Shown: piece after piece, positions 15,894 through 25,426 of the stretch
Numbering within the stretch: the first letter of the stretch is position 1
How the letters are laid out: the number at the start of each line of letters is the position of its first letter
Assembly (NCBI GenBank): GCA_036725605.1
Contig: DAIMDW010000001.1
Location: forward strand, 434,001-498,000
Origin: CALBTQ01 sp036725605
Lineage (GTDB): Bacteria; Lernaellota; Lernaellaia; Lernaellales; Lernaellaceae
DNA length: 64,000 nucleotides
Direction: 5' to 3'
The notes under the pieces: model-generated
The model's database searches: none
Told to the model about the DNA's origin: nothing
Seen by the model: only the letters and a program-made list of their open reading frames with translations
Translations under genes and position numbers: made by a program

Positions 15894-16703
15894 TTAGAAC
15901 CGCGCCTGCACGGCAACGCTGAACGTATCGCCCGCGCCGATCCCGCGCCCCCATACGGCGAGCGCGTAACCGAACGAAACGCGGAAACGATCGTCCAGGG
16001 AACGCAGACCGATGCTCGGCTCGACTTCACCCAACGCCGACGAATAGCGGACCATCGGATTGCGCCAGTCTTCCGCGTGATCGGTGCCGGTGGCGGCGGC
16101 GTGGCCGAACAACGCCACGTTGAGAAAGCCCATCCCGTAGGCAAATCCGGCGTCGGCCCGATAGCGCCACTGCTCGGTGTATTGTCCCTCGCGAATGCGA
16201 TAACCGCCCTCCAGATTGACGTACGCGGGCATGTGCACGAACTGCCGATGGAGCACCAGACGCAGATCGTAGGCGGGCACGCCATCGCCGATGGGACATT
16301 CGGTATCGATGCTTTCGTAGGCGTAGGGCGCCAGGAACGTCGCCTGCACGCCGACGCCCAGCGGTTCGTGGATGATCCAGGTCCGCAAACCGGCCTTGAT
16401 GTCGCCCAGACCGGCGCTGGTCCAATCCTCGTCGTGGAAGGTCGCGGTAAGGTAGTCGTATTCCAGTCCCAGAAGCACGTCGAGCCGGTCGATCAACCGG
16501 AGAGAGGAATCCAGCGCCAGCCGATGGTTGACGAATTGTTCGTCGTAGCCGAAATCGGACCGCGAACCGTCGTTGTCCCACCATTGTTCGACGTTAAGTA
16601 ACCGATAATTCAGTAAAAACTCATAATCAGGCGCCTGTTGCGCATGCGCCGCGGTGACGGTGGCCAAGGCAACTACCAGACTCAGCAACACGATTTTCTT
16701 CAT
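15894..16703 (-). CDS. Outer-membrane beta-barrel protein
   Basis: A 269-residue protein with a signal peptide (cleavage near AAHAQQ, residue 22) and alternating strands that end in a terminal Phe (FSVAVQARF). Repeated aromatic-girdle features (YDYLTATF, WIIHEPLGVGVQATF, YVNLEGGYRI) support a barrel of roughly 12-14 strands, of the porin or PF13557 transporter-like type. It is convergent with the cytochrome gene, with only two bases between the stops. No Shine-Dalgarno sequence is obvious before the ATG. I can name the fold, not the substrate. Confidence 0.7.
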   Translation of the reverse strand: MKKIVLLSLVVALATVTAAHAQQAPDYEFLLNYRLLNVEQWWDNDGSRSDFGYDEQFVNHRLALDSSLRLIDRLDVLLGLEYDYLTATFHDEDWTSAGLGDIKAGLRTWIIHEPLGVGVQATFLAPYAYESIDTECPIGDGVPAYDLRLVLHRQFVHMPAYVNLEGGYRIREGQYTEQWRYRADAGFAYGMGFLNVALFGHAAATGTDHAEDWRNPMVRYSSALGEVEPSIGLRSLDDRFRVSFGYALAVWGRGIGAGDTFSVAVQARF

Positions 16704-16822
16704 GCTTATCGACCTACACTTAAAGAATGAGGTAGAGTATCGCGAAACTCGGACGGCAACAATGCTCTAATGAATTTACGGCGTTCGTCCGATGGATTTT
16801 AAGAGAAAATGAAGGAGGATAC

Positions 16823-17401
16823 GTGTACATCTCGTCGACCGGGCCGCCCACCATTCCCGCTACCGCTACCGCTGCGAAAAATCAACAGCAGCAAGGCGAA
16901 GGTGCGGTAAATGAGGAACAGGGCAAAGGCGCGGTCAAATCGGAAAAGGAACTGCCGGAAAACGAAAAGCGCGAGGTGGAAAAACTCAAGCAGCGCGACC
17001 GGGAGGTCCGGCAACACGAACAAGCCCACATGGCCGCCGGCGCCGGATTGACCGGCGGGGCGAATTATTCCTATCAGGTCGGTCCGGACGGCAAACGCTA
17101 TGCGATCGGCGGCGAAGTGAGCATCGACGTTTCGTCGGAAAAAGATCCGCAAGCCACAATCATCAAGATGGGTCGCGTCAAACGGGCCGCCCTGGCCCCG
17201 GCCGATCCATCGGGAGCCGATCGGGCGGTCGCCCGCAAGGCCGACGCGAATATCCGCGCGGCGCAAACGGAACTGCAAAAGGAACGCACCAAGGAAAGCG
17301 GCGATTCGCTCCCCGGAGCCAAGGATGCCGCCGCCGAGGACGAGACCAAGGAAACCGGCGAAACGCCGCCTCGCGGCTCGCTGATCGATATCTCCGTGTG
17401 A
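16823..17401 (+). CDS. SprA-related putative metalloprotease with HExxH motif
   Basis: A 192-residue protein starting at a GTG eight bases after a perfect AAGGAGG site. Residues about 50-150 match the SprA-related family (PF12118): a charged helix, then VRQHEQAH with an exact HExxH (His65-Glu66-His69), GPDGKRYAIGGEVSID, and a helix with the DPSGADRAVARKA element. The N-terminal 45 residues are low-complexity Pro/Ala/Gln and Lys/Glu, and the C-terminal part is Lys/Glu-rich and probably disordered. No signal peptide is visible. The family is annotated as putative zinc proteases without a known substrate. The gene stands alone between a divergent barrel and the TCA cluster. Confidence 0.75.
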   Translation: MYISSTGPPTIPATATAAKNQQQQGEGAVNEEQGKGAVKSEKELPENEKREVEKLKQRDREVRQHEQAHMAAGAGLTGGANYSYQVGPDGKRYAIGGEVSIDVSSEKDPQATIIKMGRVKRAALAPADPSGADRAVARKADANIRAAQTELQKERTKESGDSLPGAKDAAAEDETKETGETPPRGSLIDISV

Positions 17402-17476
17402 TGTTCTTTGGCGAAAGCCCGCCAAACTCCCATCGACAATTTTCCTGAAACAATTATATTTTTTCGCGTTTGCCAA

Positions 17477-17505
17477 TGGACGTATTCGACGGGAATGTCT
17501 ATAAT
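17477..17505 (+). promoter_or_regulatory. Sigma-70 promoter for the acnA-led TCA operon
   Basis: TGGACG (4/6), 17 bases, TATAAT (6/6). Transcription would start near 17512 and leave a leader of about 120 bases before acnA. The leader is AT-rich at first and ends in a strong AAGGAGG site; I see no known riboswitch fold in it. Confidence 0.6.
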
Positions 17506-17632
17506 TTCGCCGTTATCGAAAAATCGAAACAAAAGTTCACTCTGAGATGGTCCGAACCAAAAATTAAAAGTACGGCAAGCGCAACCCGTCAGATGCACAT
17601 TGAGGGATATTCGCGCCTTATAAGGAGGGGTT

Positions 17633-20350
17633 ATGTCTTCGCAGACGACCGAAAATACCTTCGATACTCGCCGCAAATTGAGCACCCGACACGGTGATTA
17701 TACATATTATCGTTTGCACCAGTTGGCTGATGACGGCGTCGCCGACATCGATCATCTTCCCTTTTCGATCAAGGTCGTGCTGGAAGGCGTTTTGAGACGC
17801 GAAAACGGCGTCACCATCATCCGTGACGACGTGTTGAACCTGGCCAAATACGATCCGAAAAAGCCCTCGCGCGTGACCATCCCCTACATGCCGGCCCGCG
17901 TGCTGATGCAGGATTTCACCGGCGTGCCCGCATTGGTCGACCTGGCCGCGTTGCGTAGCGCCATGGCCCGCGCCGGGAAAGATCCCGCGCGCATCAACCC
18001 GGCCCTGCCCGTCGACCTGGTCATCGACCACAGCGTGCAGGTGGACCATTACGCCTCGCCGACGGCGCTGGGCGAGAACGCCCGCCTGGAATTTGCGCGC
18101 AACCGCGAGCGCTACGAATTTCTGCACTGGGGACAGAAGGCATTCAAAAATTTCCGCGTCGTGCCGCCGGCCAGCGGCATCTGCCACCAGGTGAATCTCG
18201 AATACCTGGGCAAGGTTGTGCGCCGGGAAACGGAAAACGGCGAGACGGTCGCCTTCCCTGATTCGCTGGTGGGCACCGATTCGCACACGACGATGATCAA
18301 CGGCCTGGGCGTGCTCGGCTGGGGCGTGGGGGGCATCGAGGCCGAAGCGGTGATGCTCGGCCAGCCCTATTTCATGATGATGCCCGAAGTGTACGGCTTC
18401 CGACTGACCGGCAAACTCGCCAAGGGCGTGACGGCCACCGACCTGGTGCTGGCAATCACCAAGATCATGCGCGACAAGGGCGTGGTCGGGAAGTTCGTCG
18501 AATTCTTCGGTCCCGGTTTGACCAACATCACCTTGCCCGACCGCGCGACGATCGCCAACATGGCGCCCGAATGCGGTTCGCGCTGCAACTTCTTCCCGGT
18601 CGACGCCGAAACGATCAACTACCTGAGCATCAGCGGCCGTAGCGACGAGGAAGTCGATCTGGTCGACGCTTACTGTCGCGAGCAGGGCTTGTTCCGCACC
18701 GATCAAACGGCCGACCCGCATTTCAAAGAGGTGCTGGCGCTGGATCTGGCGACGGTCGAGCCGGCGGTGGCCGGACCCAAGCGTCCGCAGGACCACATCG
18801 TCATCAAAAAGATGAAGGCGCAATGGCACGCCGACCTGATCGCACCGGTCGCCGAACGCGGCTACGGCCTGGCCGATTCGCAAACGCGGGCCGTGGCCAC
18901 AGTGAAATACCCGGACGGCAGCGAGGGCGAACTGCAAAACGGCGATGTGGTCATCGCGTCCATCACCAGTTGCACAAACACGTCGAATCCGTGGGTGCTG
19001 CTCGGCGCGGGCCTGCTGGCGAAAAAAGCGGTGGAAGCCGGCTTGACCGTCAAACCATACGTAAAAACCAGCCTCGCGCCCGGCTCGCGGGTCGTCACCC
19101 GGTACCTGGACGACGCGGGGCTGACACCCTACCTCGACAAACTCGGCTTCCATACGGTCGGCTACGGTTGCACAACCTGCATCGGCAACAGCGGTCCGCT
19201 GGACGAACACATCGTCAAAGCGATCAAAGACGGCAATCTGATCGTCGCCTCGGTGCTGTCGGGCAACCGCAATTTCGAGGGGCGGATCAATCCGCACACG
19301 CGCGCGAACTATCTGGCTTCGCCGATGCTGGTGGTCGCCTACGCGTTGGCCGGCTCGATGCACTTCGATCTGATCAGCGATTCCTTCGGCGATCGTCCGA
19401 CCGGCGTGCCGATCTATTTGCGCGATCTCTGGCCGACCGACGAGGAAATCGCCGAGTTGTTGCCGCATGCGCAAAGGCTGGCCACCTTCAAATCGATCTA
19501 CGACACCATCCTCACCGGCAACGCGGATTGGAACGCCATCCCGAGCACCGACGAGATGGTCTACAACTGGAACGAGCAAAGCACCTACATTCAGGAGCCG
19601 CCGTTCTTCGTCGACCTCTCGCCGGAAACGCGGCCGCTGCAATCTATCGGTAAGGCACGCGTGCTGGTCATGGTCGGCGACAGCGTAACGACCGACCACA
19701 TCAGCCCCGCCGGGGCGATTCCGGCCGAAATGCCCGCCGGCAAGTATCTTGTCGAACACGATGTGCAGCCGGTTGATTTCAACTCGTTCGGCAGCCGGCG
19801 CGGCAACGACCGGGTGATGACGCGCGGCACCTTCGGCAACATCCGCATCCGCAATCTGCTGGCCGGCGGCAAGGAAGGCGGCTGGACGAACTATCTGCCG
19901 ACCGGCGAAACGATGCCCATCTACGACGCCGCCATGAAATACCGCCAGGCGGGCATCGCCACGATCGTCATCGGCGGCAAGGATTACGGCATGGGCTCCA
20001 GCCGCGACTGGGCGGCCAAGGGCACGTTGCTGTTGGGCGTCAAAGCGGTGCTGGCGCAGAGCTTCGAGACGATCCACCGCTCCAACCTGATCGGCATGGG
20101 CGTGCTGCCCCTGCAGTTCCGCAACGGCGAATCGGCGCAGAGCCTGGGCCTGAGCGGCAAGGAAATTTTCACCATTCAACTTAATGACGATTTACAACCG
20201 GGACAGGATGTCACGGTCGAGGCCGTCGGCGACGACGGCGAAGCCAAGCGGCTGACGCTCATCTGCCGCCTGGATACGCCGGTGGAAGTCGATTATTACC
20301 GTCACGGCGGCATTTTGCACATGGTATTGCGTACGATTATGAAACAATAA
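17633..20350 (+). CDS. acnA: Aconitate hydratase A
   Basis: A 905-residue protein, the usual length for AcnA/IRP-type aconitase. Cluster-ligand cysteines sit in ITSCTNTSNP (about residue 445) and GYGCTTCIGNSGPL (about residue 511), and the swivel domain carries GSSRDWAAKGT. It isomerises citrate and isocitrate through cis-aconitate. The ATG at 17633 follows a near-perfect AAGGAGG. It is first in a run of seven plus-strand genes for TCA-cycle steps, 21 bases ahead of korA. Members of this family can bind mRNA when the cluster is lost, which is known for homologues but not shown here. Confidence 0.96.
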   Translation: MSSQTTENTFDTRRKLSTRHGDYTYYRLHQLADDGVADIDHLPFSIKVVLEGVLRRENGVTIIRDDVLNLAKYDPKKPSRVTIPYMPARVLMQDFTGVPALVDLAALRSAMARAGKDPARINPALPVDLVIDHSVQVDHYASPTALGENARLEFARNRERYEFLHWGQKAFKNFRVVPPASGICHQVNLEYLGKVVRRETENGETVAFPDSLVGTDSHTTMINGLGVLGWGVGGIEAEAVMLGQPYFMMMPEVYGFRLTGKLAKGVTATDLVLAITKIMRDKGVVGKFVEFFGPGLTNITLPDRATIANMAPECGSRCNFFPVDAETINYLSISGRSDEEVDLVDAYCREQGLFRTDQTADPHFKEVLALDLATVEPAVAGPKRPQDHIVIKKMKAQWHADLIAPVAERGYGLADSQTRAVATVKYPDGSEGELQNGDVVIASITSCTNTSNPWVLLGAGLLAKKAVEAGLTVKPYVKTSLAPGSRVVTRYLDDAGLTPYLDKLGFHTVGYGCTTCIGNSGPLDEHIVKAIKDGNLIVASVLSGNRNFEGRINPHTRANYLASPMLVVAYALAGSMHFDLISDSFGDRPTGVPIYLRDLWPTDEEIAELLPHAQRLATFKSIYDTILTGNADWNAIPSTDEMVYNWNEQSTYIQEPPFFVDLSPETRPLQSIGKARVLVMVGDSVTTDHISPAGAIPAEMPAGKYLVEHDVQPVDFNSFGSRRGNDRVMTRGTFGNIRIRNLLAGGKEGGWTNYLPTGETMPIYDAAMKYRQAGIATIVIGGKDYGMGSSRDWAAKGTLLLGVKAVLAQSFETIHRSNLIGMGVLPLQFRNGESAQSLGLSGKEIFTIQLNDDLQPGQDVTVEAVGDDGEAKRLTLICRLDTPVEVDYYRHGGILHMVLRTIMKQ

Positions 20351-20371
20351 TTTAATAGAGGCGATAAGCGA

Positions 20372-22084
20372 ATGGCCCATCTGAACATCGTTCTGGCCGG
20401 CGCGGCCGGTCAGGGAGTGCAGTCGGCGGCGCAAATCCTCGGTAAAACTCTGCAACGCTTGGGGTACCACGTTTACACCACGCAGGATTATCAGTCGCGC
20501 GTACGCGGCGGACACAACTACATGCGCATCCGCTTTTCCGATCGGCCGTTGTCGGCGGCGGTGAAACCGATCGACTACCTGCTGGCGCTCAACGAGGAAA
20601 GCCTGGATCTCCACCTGCCCCAGCTGACGGCCGACGGACTGGCGCTGTGCATGGTCGAGGATCAAGGCGATACCGAGGATGCGCGGTTGCGCGCGTTGTC
20701 CGAGGATATCGGGCCGGCGGCGGCGAAGGGCGCCAAGTTCGTCGGCGTCAAGCTGCTCTCGATGCTCATGACCGCCATCGGCTTTTCGCCCGAGGTCTTG
20801 AAGGAATCGGTGAAGCTGCAATTCGGTAAGCGCCTCAAAGCCGAAGTGCTGCAGGCCAACCTCGACGCTATCGAGGCCGTGGCGCGCTCGATGAGCGCCG
20901 CCGACATTCACGCCTTGCCCTTTGCACCGGCGCAAACCGCCGAGCATTTGTTCGTCACCGGCAACGAGTGCATCGCCCTGGGGATGATCGCGGCGGGCAT
21001 CGGCGTCTATGCGGGGTATCCGATGACGCCGTCGACCTCGATCCTCAACTTCCTTGCCGGCGCGGGGGCGAGCGCGGGCATTGCCGTCGAACAGGTGGAA
21101 GATGAAATTGCGGCATTGAATCTCGCCGTGGGCGCGGCCTACGCCGGCGCGCGGGCGGCGGCGGGCTCCTCCGGCGCGGGCATGTGCCTGATGAGCGAGG
21201 CGATCGGCCTGGCGGGCATCACCGAAACGCCGGTGGTGATCGTCGACGCGCAACGCTCCGGCCCGGCGGTGGGCATGGCCACGCGCACCGAGCAAAGCGA
21301 TTTGCTGTTCATGTGCCACGCGTCGCAGGGCGAGTTCGCGCGGGCGGTGCTCGCCCCGGCGTTGCACGAGGACGGTTTTTATCTCGCCGCCGCGGCCTTC
21401 AACCTCGCCGACCGTTGGCAGACGCCGGTGATCCTGATGGACGACATGGCTTACGCCGACGCCATCCGCACCGTCAATGAGTTCGATCTTGCGCAAGTGA
21501 CCATCGACCGCGGGGCGATCGCGCCGGAGCCGAACGACGTGACCGTGCTGCGCCGTTTCGACCTCACGGAATCGGGCGTTTCACCGCGTGCGTTCCCGGT
21601 GTTGTCCAAGTGGCTGGTGGCGGTCGACAGCCACGAGCACGACGAGGTGGGACATCTGACCGACAACATCGAAAATCGCAACCGGCAGCACGCCAAGCGT
21701 TTAAGAAAACTCGCGGGCCTCGCCGCCGAAATGCCGGGACCCGAGATCGTCGGCGACGCCGACGGCACGCTGCTGCTGTGCTGGGGCTCGACCGCCGGAC
21801 CGCTCCTGGAGGGCGCGCAACGCCTACGCGACCAGGGGCACAAGGTGGGCGTGGCGATCTTCCGTTACCTGTACCCGATGAACGTGGAGAAAATCGCCGC
21901 CGCGCTGTCTCCGGCCAAACGCCTGTTGACGGTCGAGGGCAATGAACTGGGGCAACTCGGCCGTTTGCTGCGCATGGAAACGGGCCTCACCGTCGACGGT
22001 CACATCGCCAAAACCGACGGCCGTATTTTCACCGTGGACGACATCGTCGAGCTGGTCGAACCCCGGCTGGGAGGTGAGCGATGA
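20372..22084 (+). CDS. korA: 2-oxoglutarate:ferredoxin oxidoreductase, fused gamma-alpha subunit
   Basis: A 570-residue protein. The first 180 residues form the gamma domain (GAAGQGVQSAAQILG; SRVRGGHNYMRIR), and residues about 190-560 the alpha domain with the pyrimidine-binding GYPMTPSTSILNFLA and the EDEIAALNLAVGAA segment. The alpha subunit with KorB oxidatively decarboxylates 2-oxoglutarate to succinyl-CoA and reduces ferredoxin, using thiamine diphosphate. The enzyme is reversible, so it can serve an oxidative or a reductive cycle. It overlaps korB by four bases. Substrate assignment rests on the operon; a broader 2-oxoacid role is possible. Confidence 0.9.
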   Translation: MAHLNIVLAGAAGQGVQSAAQILGKTLQRLGYHVYTTQDYQSRVRGGHNYMRIRFSDRPLSAAVKPIDYLLALNEESLDLHLPQLTADGLALCMVEDQGDTEDARLRALSEDIGPAAAKGAKFVGVKLLSMLMTAIGFSPEVLKESVKLQFGKRLKAEVLQANLDAIEAVARSMSAADIHALPFAPAQTAEHLFVTGNECIALGMIAAGIGVYAGYPMTPSTSILNFLAGAGASAGIAVEQVEDEIAALNLAVGAAYAGARAAAGSSGAGMCLMSEAIGLAGITETPVVIVDAQRSGPAVGMATRTEQSDLLFMCHASQGEFARAVLAPALHEDGFYLAAAAFNLADRWQTPVILMDDMAYADAIRTVNEFDLAQVTIDRGAIAPEPNDVTVLRRFDLTESGVSPRAFPVLSKWLVAVDSHEHDEVGHLTDNIENRNRQHAKRLRKLAGLAAEMPGPEIVGDADGTLLLCWGSTAGPLLEGAQRLRDQGHKVGVAIFRYLYPMNVEKIAAALSPAKRLLTVEGNELGQLGRLLRMETGLTVDGHIAKTDGRIFTVDDIVELVEPRLGGER

Positions 22085-22938
22085 GAAGCCCGAACGACTA
22101 CGATCACTTCGCGCCGGAATGGTGCCCGGGCTGCGGTAATTTCGACATCCTCGTCGCGCTCAAGCAGGCGTTGTACGATTTGAAAATCGAGTCCAACGAG
22201 TTGATTCTCGTCACCGGCATCGGCCAGGCCTCGAAAATCGGTTTCACGATCAAGTGCAATCTGTTCGACGGTCTGCACGGCCGCGCCCTGCCCGCCGCGC
22301 TGGGCGTGCGCCTGGCCAATCACGAAGCGAAGGTCGTGTCGATTTCCGGCGACGGCTGTTTTTTCGCGGAGGGCGGCAATCACTTCCTTCACACGATGCG
22401 CCGTAACGCGGACATCACCGTGCTTGCCGGTGTCAACCGCGTGTTCGGGTTGACCAAGGGCCAGGCGGCGCCGACCTCGGCGCGGGATTACAAAACGAAG
22501 ATTCACGTCGACGGCACCGGGGCCGAGCCGCTCAACGTTTGCCGACTGGCGCTGGTCGCGGGAGCCACGTTCATCGCGCGCGGATTTTCCGGCGAGCAGA
22601 CGCAGTTGACCGAGTTGATCAAACAGGCGATCGCCCATCGCGGCGCGGCGGTGATCGACATCAAGAGTCCGTGTGTGTCGTTCAACAAGATCAACACCTA
22701 TGCGTGGTTCAAACAGCGCGTGCAACCATTGGGTGACGATCACAACGTGACCGATTGGAACGCGGCGATGCAGGCGGCCGAGGAAACCGAGGAGCGCATT
22801 TCGACCGGCGTGATCTATCGCGTCGAGCGGCCGGTGTTCGGCGATCACCTGCGCGCGCTCCAGAACGGGCCGATCGCACGGCGCACGGCCGATTTCACGC
22901 CCGAACGGGTGCGGCCGTTTTTTGCGCAGTTCAAATAG
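22081..22938 (+). CDS. korB: 2-oxoglutarate:ferredoxin oxidoreductase, beta subunit
   Basis: A 285-residue thiamine-diphosphate-binding subunit. It has the CPGCGNF cluster motif near residue 18, the SGDGCFFAEGGNHFLH ThDP/Mg site around residue 90, and GLTKGQAAPTS, all typical of KorB. No extra ferredoxin domain is fused, so a separate ferredoxin must accept electrons. Translational coupling with korA (22081-22084 overlap) supports a two-gene enzyme. It is followed after 60 bases by sdhA. Confidence 0.93.
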   Translation: MRSPNDYDHFAPEWCPGCGNFDILVALKQALYDLKIESNELILVTGIGQASKIGFTIKCNLFDGLHGRALPAALGVRLANHEAKVVSISGDGCFFAEGGNHFLHTMRRNADITVLAGVNRVFGLTKGQAAPTSARDYKTKIHVDGTGAEPLNVCRLALVAGATFIARGFSGEQTQLTELIKQAIAHRGAAVIDIKSPCVSFNKINTYAWFKQRVQPLGDDHNVTDWNAAMQAAEETEERISTGVIYRVERPVFGDHLRALQNGPIARRTADFTPERVRPFFAQFK

Positions 22939-22998
22939 AACGCCACGCTCCGGCGTGGTTTCATGATGAATGAAGAAAATTACTGCGGGAGGTACAGC

Positions 22999-24699
22999 GT
23001 GCAAATCAACGAGCGATTCGATTACGACATCGTGATCATGGGAGCCGGTCTGGCCGGACTTTCCGCCGCGCTGACCATCGCCGAGCAGCATCCGGATCTG
23101 TCGGTGGCGGTGCTCAGCAAAGTGCATCCGGTGCGCTCCCACTCCGGCGCGGCGCAGGGCGGCATCAACGCCGCGGTAGCCGCCGACGACAAGTGGGAAG
23201 ATCATTATTACGACACGCTCAAGGGCGGCTGGTTTCTGGGCGATCAGGACGCGGTGCGCATTCTTACCGAGCAGGCGCCCAATGCGATTTACCATCTCGA
23301 TCGCTGGGGCGCGCATTTCGATCGCGATGAACACGGTCATTTCGCGCAACGGCCCTTCGGCGGGCAGCGACGCAACCGCACCTGTTACGTCGCCGATAAA
23401 ACCGGTCACGCGCTGCTCAACACGCTGTACGAACAAGCGGTGCATCTGAATGTTGATGTGTTCGACGAATGGTTCGTTTTCGATTTGATCCATCACGGTG
23501 ACGAATTTCTCGGCCTGTTGGCCTTCGCCAACAAGACCGGGACGATCGGCTATTTCGCCGCAAAAACCTGTTTGCTGGCCACGGGCGGCGCGGGGCGCAT
23601 CTACGGGCAGTCTTCCAATGCGCTGATCAACACCGGCGACGGCATGGCGCTGGCGTTGCGCGCGGGCGCGGCGCTCAAGGACATCGAGTTTTTCCAGATC
23701 CACCCCACCGGGCTGCCCAACGGCATTCTGATCACCGAGGGGGCGCGCGGCGAAGGCGGCTATCTGATCAACAAAGACGGCGAACGGTTCATGCAGAAAT
23801 ACGCGCCGCAGTTCATGGAGCTCGCCCCGCGCGATCTGGTCGCCCGGTCGATTCAGCGGGAAATCAACGAAGGCCGCGGCTTCGGGGACGGCTGCGTGCG
23901 ACTGGACCTGCGCCACCTGGGCGCGGAGAAAATCAAGGCCAAGCTGCCGCAGATCCGCGAGATCGCCATGTACTTCGCCGGCGTCGATCCGATCGAGCAG
24001 CCGATTCCGGTGCGGCCGACGGTGCATTACACGATGGGCGGCATCGACGTGGACATCAACTGCGCCGCGCCGATCAAAGGCCTGTTCGCGGCGGGCGAAA
24101 CCGCCTGCGTCTCGGTGCACGGGGCCAACCGCCTGGGCGGCAACTCGCTGTTGGACGCGATGGTCTTCGGCATCCGTTCAGGCGAAACGATCCCTGCCTA
24201 CCTGCATGCCGCCGACGGGCCGGACCGTACCGGCGAAGAGGCGTTGCTGGAAGCGGCGATGGATCGCTTCGACGCCTTGTTCGGCGACGGCGGCGAGGAC
24301 GTGCCCGCGTTGCGCATGGAGATGGAGCGGATCATGGTCGCCAGCTTCGGCCTGTTCCGCAATCAGGAATTGATGGAAAAGGGATTGGCCGAGATAAGCG
24401 CGCTGCATCGCCGCTACGCCGACGTGCGCGTCAAATCGACCGACCTGGTGTTCAATCCGGAGTTGATCCGCGCCCTGGAACTGGGCTTCATGCTCGAGGT
24501 CGCCCACGCCTGCGCACTGGCGGCGGTCGACCGGCGCGAATCGCGCGGCAGCCATTACCGCGACGATTTTCCGGCCATGGACAACGCTCATTTTCTGCGC
24601 CACAGCCTGGTGACGCGCGACGCACAAGGCGCGCTGGCGCTGGCTTATCGCGACGTAACCATCACCGACACCAAGCCGCTGGACGAAATCAAATACTAG
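22999..24699 (+). CDS. sdhA: Succinate dehydrogenase/fumarate reductase flavoprotein subunit
   Basis: A 566-residue protein. The N-terminus has the FAD Rossmann motif IVIMGAGLAGLSAALT, then RSHSGAAQGGINAAVA, whose His usually forms the covalent FAD link. The active-site segments are RPTVHYTMGGIDVD and ANRLGGNSLLD. It interconverts succinate and fumarate. I place the start at a GTG at 22999, six bases after GGGAGG; the ATG at 22963 lies upstream of that site and lacks one of its own. It is followed by the iron-sulfur subunit, but no cytochrome b or other membrane anchor gene lies in this window. Direction, oxidation or reduction, is not determined by sequence. Confidence 0.93.
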   Translation: MQINERFDYDIVIMGAGLAGLSAALTIAEQHPDLSVAVLSKVHPVRSHSGAAQGGINAAVAADDKWEDHYYDTLKGGWFLGDQDAVRILTEQAPNAIYHLDRWGAHFDRDEHGHFAQRPFGGQRRNRTCYVADKTGHALLNTLYEQAVHLNVDVFDEWFVFDLIHHGDEFLGLLAFANKTGTIGYFAAKTCLLATGGAGRIYGQSSNALINTGDGMALALRAGAALKDIEFFQIHPTGLPNGILITEGARGEGGYLINKDGERFMQKYAPQFMELAPRDLVARSIQREINEGRGFGDGCVRLDLRHLGAEKIKAKLPQIREIAMYFAGVDPIEQPIPVRPTVHYTMGGIDVDINCAAPIKGLFAAGETACVSVHGANRLGGNSLLDAMVFGIRSGETIPAYLHAADGPDRTGEEALLEAAMDRFDALFGDGGEDVPALRMEMERIMVASFGLFRNQELMEKGLAEISALHRRYADVRVKSTDLVFNPELIRALELGFMLEVAHACALAAVDRRESRGSHYRDDFPAMDNAHFLRHSLVTRDAQGALALAYRDVTITDTKPLDEIKY

Positions 24700-24708
24700 G
24701 AGAAAACA

Positions 24709-25422
24709 ATGAAAGGTCGCTTTGATATTTTCCGCAAACGGGCCGGCGAAAGCGATCCGTACCGGCAGGAATTCGAGGTCGAGTTGATCCCCGGCATGAC
24801 GGTGCTCGAAGTGTTTCATGCGATTCAAGCCGAACATGATCCGTCCTTCGCCTATCGCTACAGTTGCCGCGGCGCGATTTGCGGATCGTGCGCGGTGCGC
24901 ATCAACGGCACGGCCGCCCTGGCCTGCAAAACACAGGCGCTGCCGCTGGCCGAGCAAGGCACGGTGCGCATCGATCCGCTGGGCAACCTGCCCACGATCA
25001 AGGATCTGGTGGCCGACTTCGACATTTTCTGGGAAGCCTACGACAGTGTGCGGCCCTATCTGGAGCGCGCCGAGGAAACGCACGACGACGTGATGTTCTG
25101 GGCCGACAAGCTCGACGCCAAACAGCTCGACCAGCTCAGCCGCGCGGTCGATTGCATCAAATGCGCGTCGTGTTTTTCCGACTGTCCGAAGCGGGCGGAG
25201 GATGAAAATTTCATCGGACCGCAGGCGTCGGTGCAGTTGTTCAAGTTCTACATCGACCCGCGCGACGATCTGCATTCGATGCGCCGGGACGCCGCTTCGT
25301 CGCCGGGGGGCGTGGTCGATTGTGACAGCCACGCGAATTGTGTAAAAGTTTGCCCGAAGGACGTGCGCCCGCTGCGGGCGATCAACTTCGTCAAAAAGGA
25401 ACTTTCCGCCACACAGGAGTGA
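24709..25422 (+). CDS. sdhB: Succinate dehydrogenase/fumarate reductase iron-sulfur subunit
   Basis: A 237-residue protein. The plant-type [2Fe-2S] site is CRGAICGSCAVRING plus a further Cys at ACKTQ; the bacterial ferredoxin domain has CIKCASCFSDCPKR and CDSHANCVKVCPKDVRP, giving [4Fe-4S] and [3Fe-4S] clusters. This is the electron-transfer partner of SdhA. The length is normal and no CCG domain, as found in thiol:fumarate reductase, is present. It lies nine bases after sdhA. In typical complexes SdhB hands electrons to a membrane anchor, which is absent here. Confidence 0.93.
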   Translation: MKGRFDIFRKRAGESDPYRQEFEVELIPGMTVLEVFHAIQAEHDPSFAYRYSCRGAICGSCAVRINGTAALACKTQALPLAEQGTVRIDPLGNLPTIKDLVADFDIFWEAYDSVRPYLERAEETHDDVMFWADKLDAKQLDQLSRAVDCIKCASCFSDCPKRAEDENFIGPQASVQLFKFYIDPRDDLHSMRRDAASSPGGVVDCDSHANCVKVCPKDVRPLRAINFVKKELSATQE

Positions 25423-25426
25423 AGCT

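Noticed and set aside
17618..20179. Long minus-strand open frame of about 850 codons antisense to acnA
   Set aside because: It mirrors the codon bias of acnA, has no recognisable domains, is rich in Arg/His/Gln and has no ribosome site. Aconitase on the plus strand explains the stretch.
22000..24120. Long minus-strand open frame antisense to korB and sdhA
   Set aside because: Shadow of GC-rich coding sequence; low-complexity composition and no motif.
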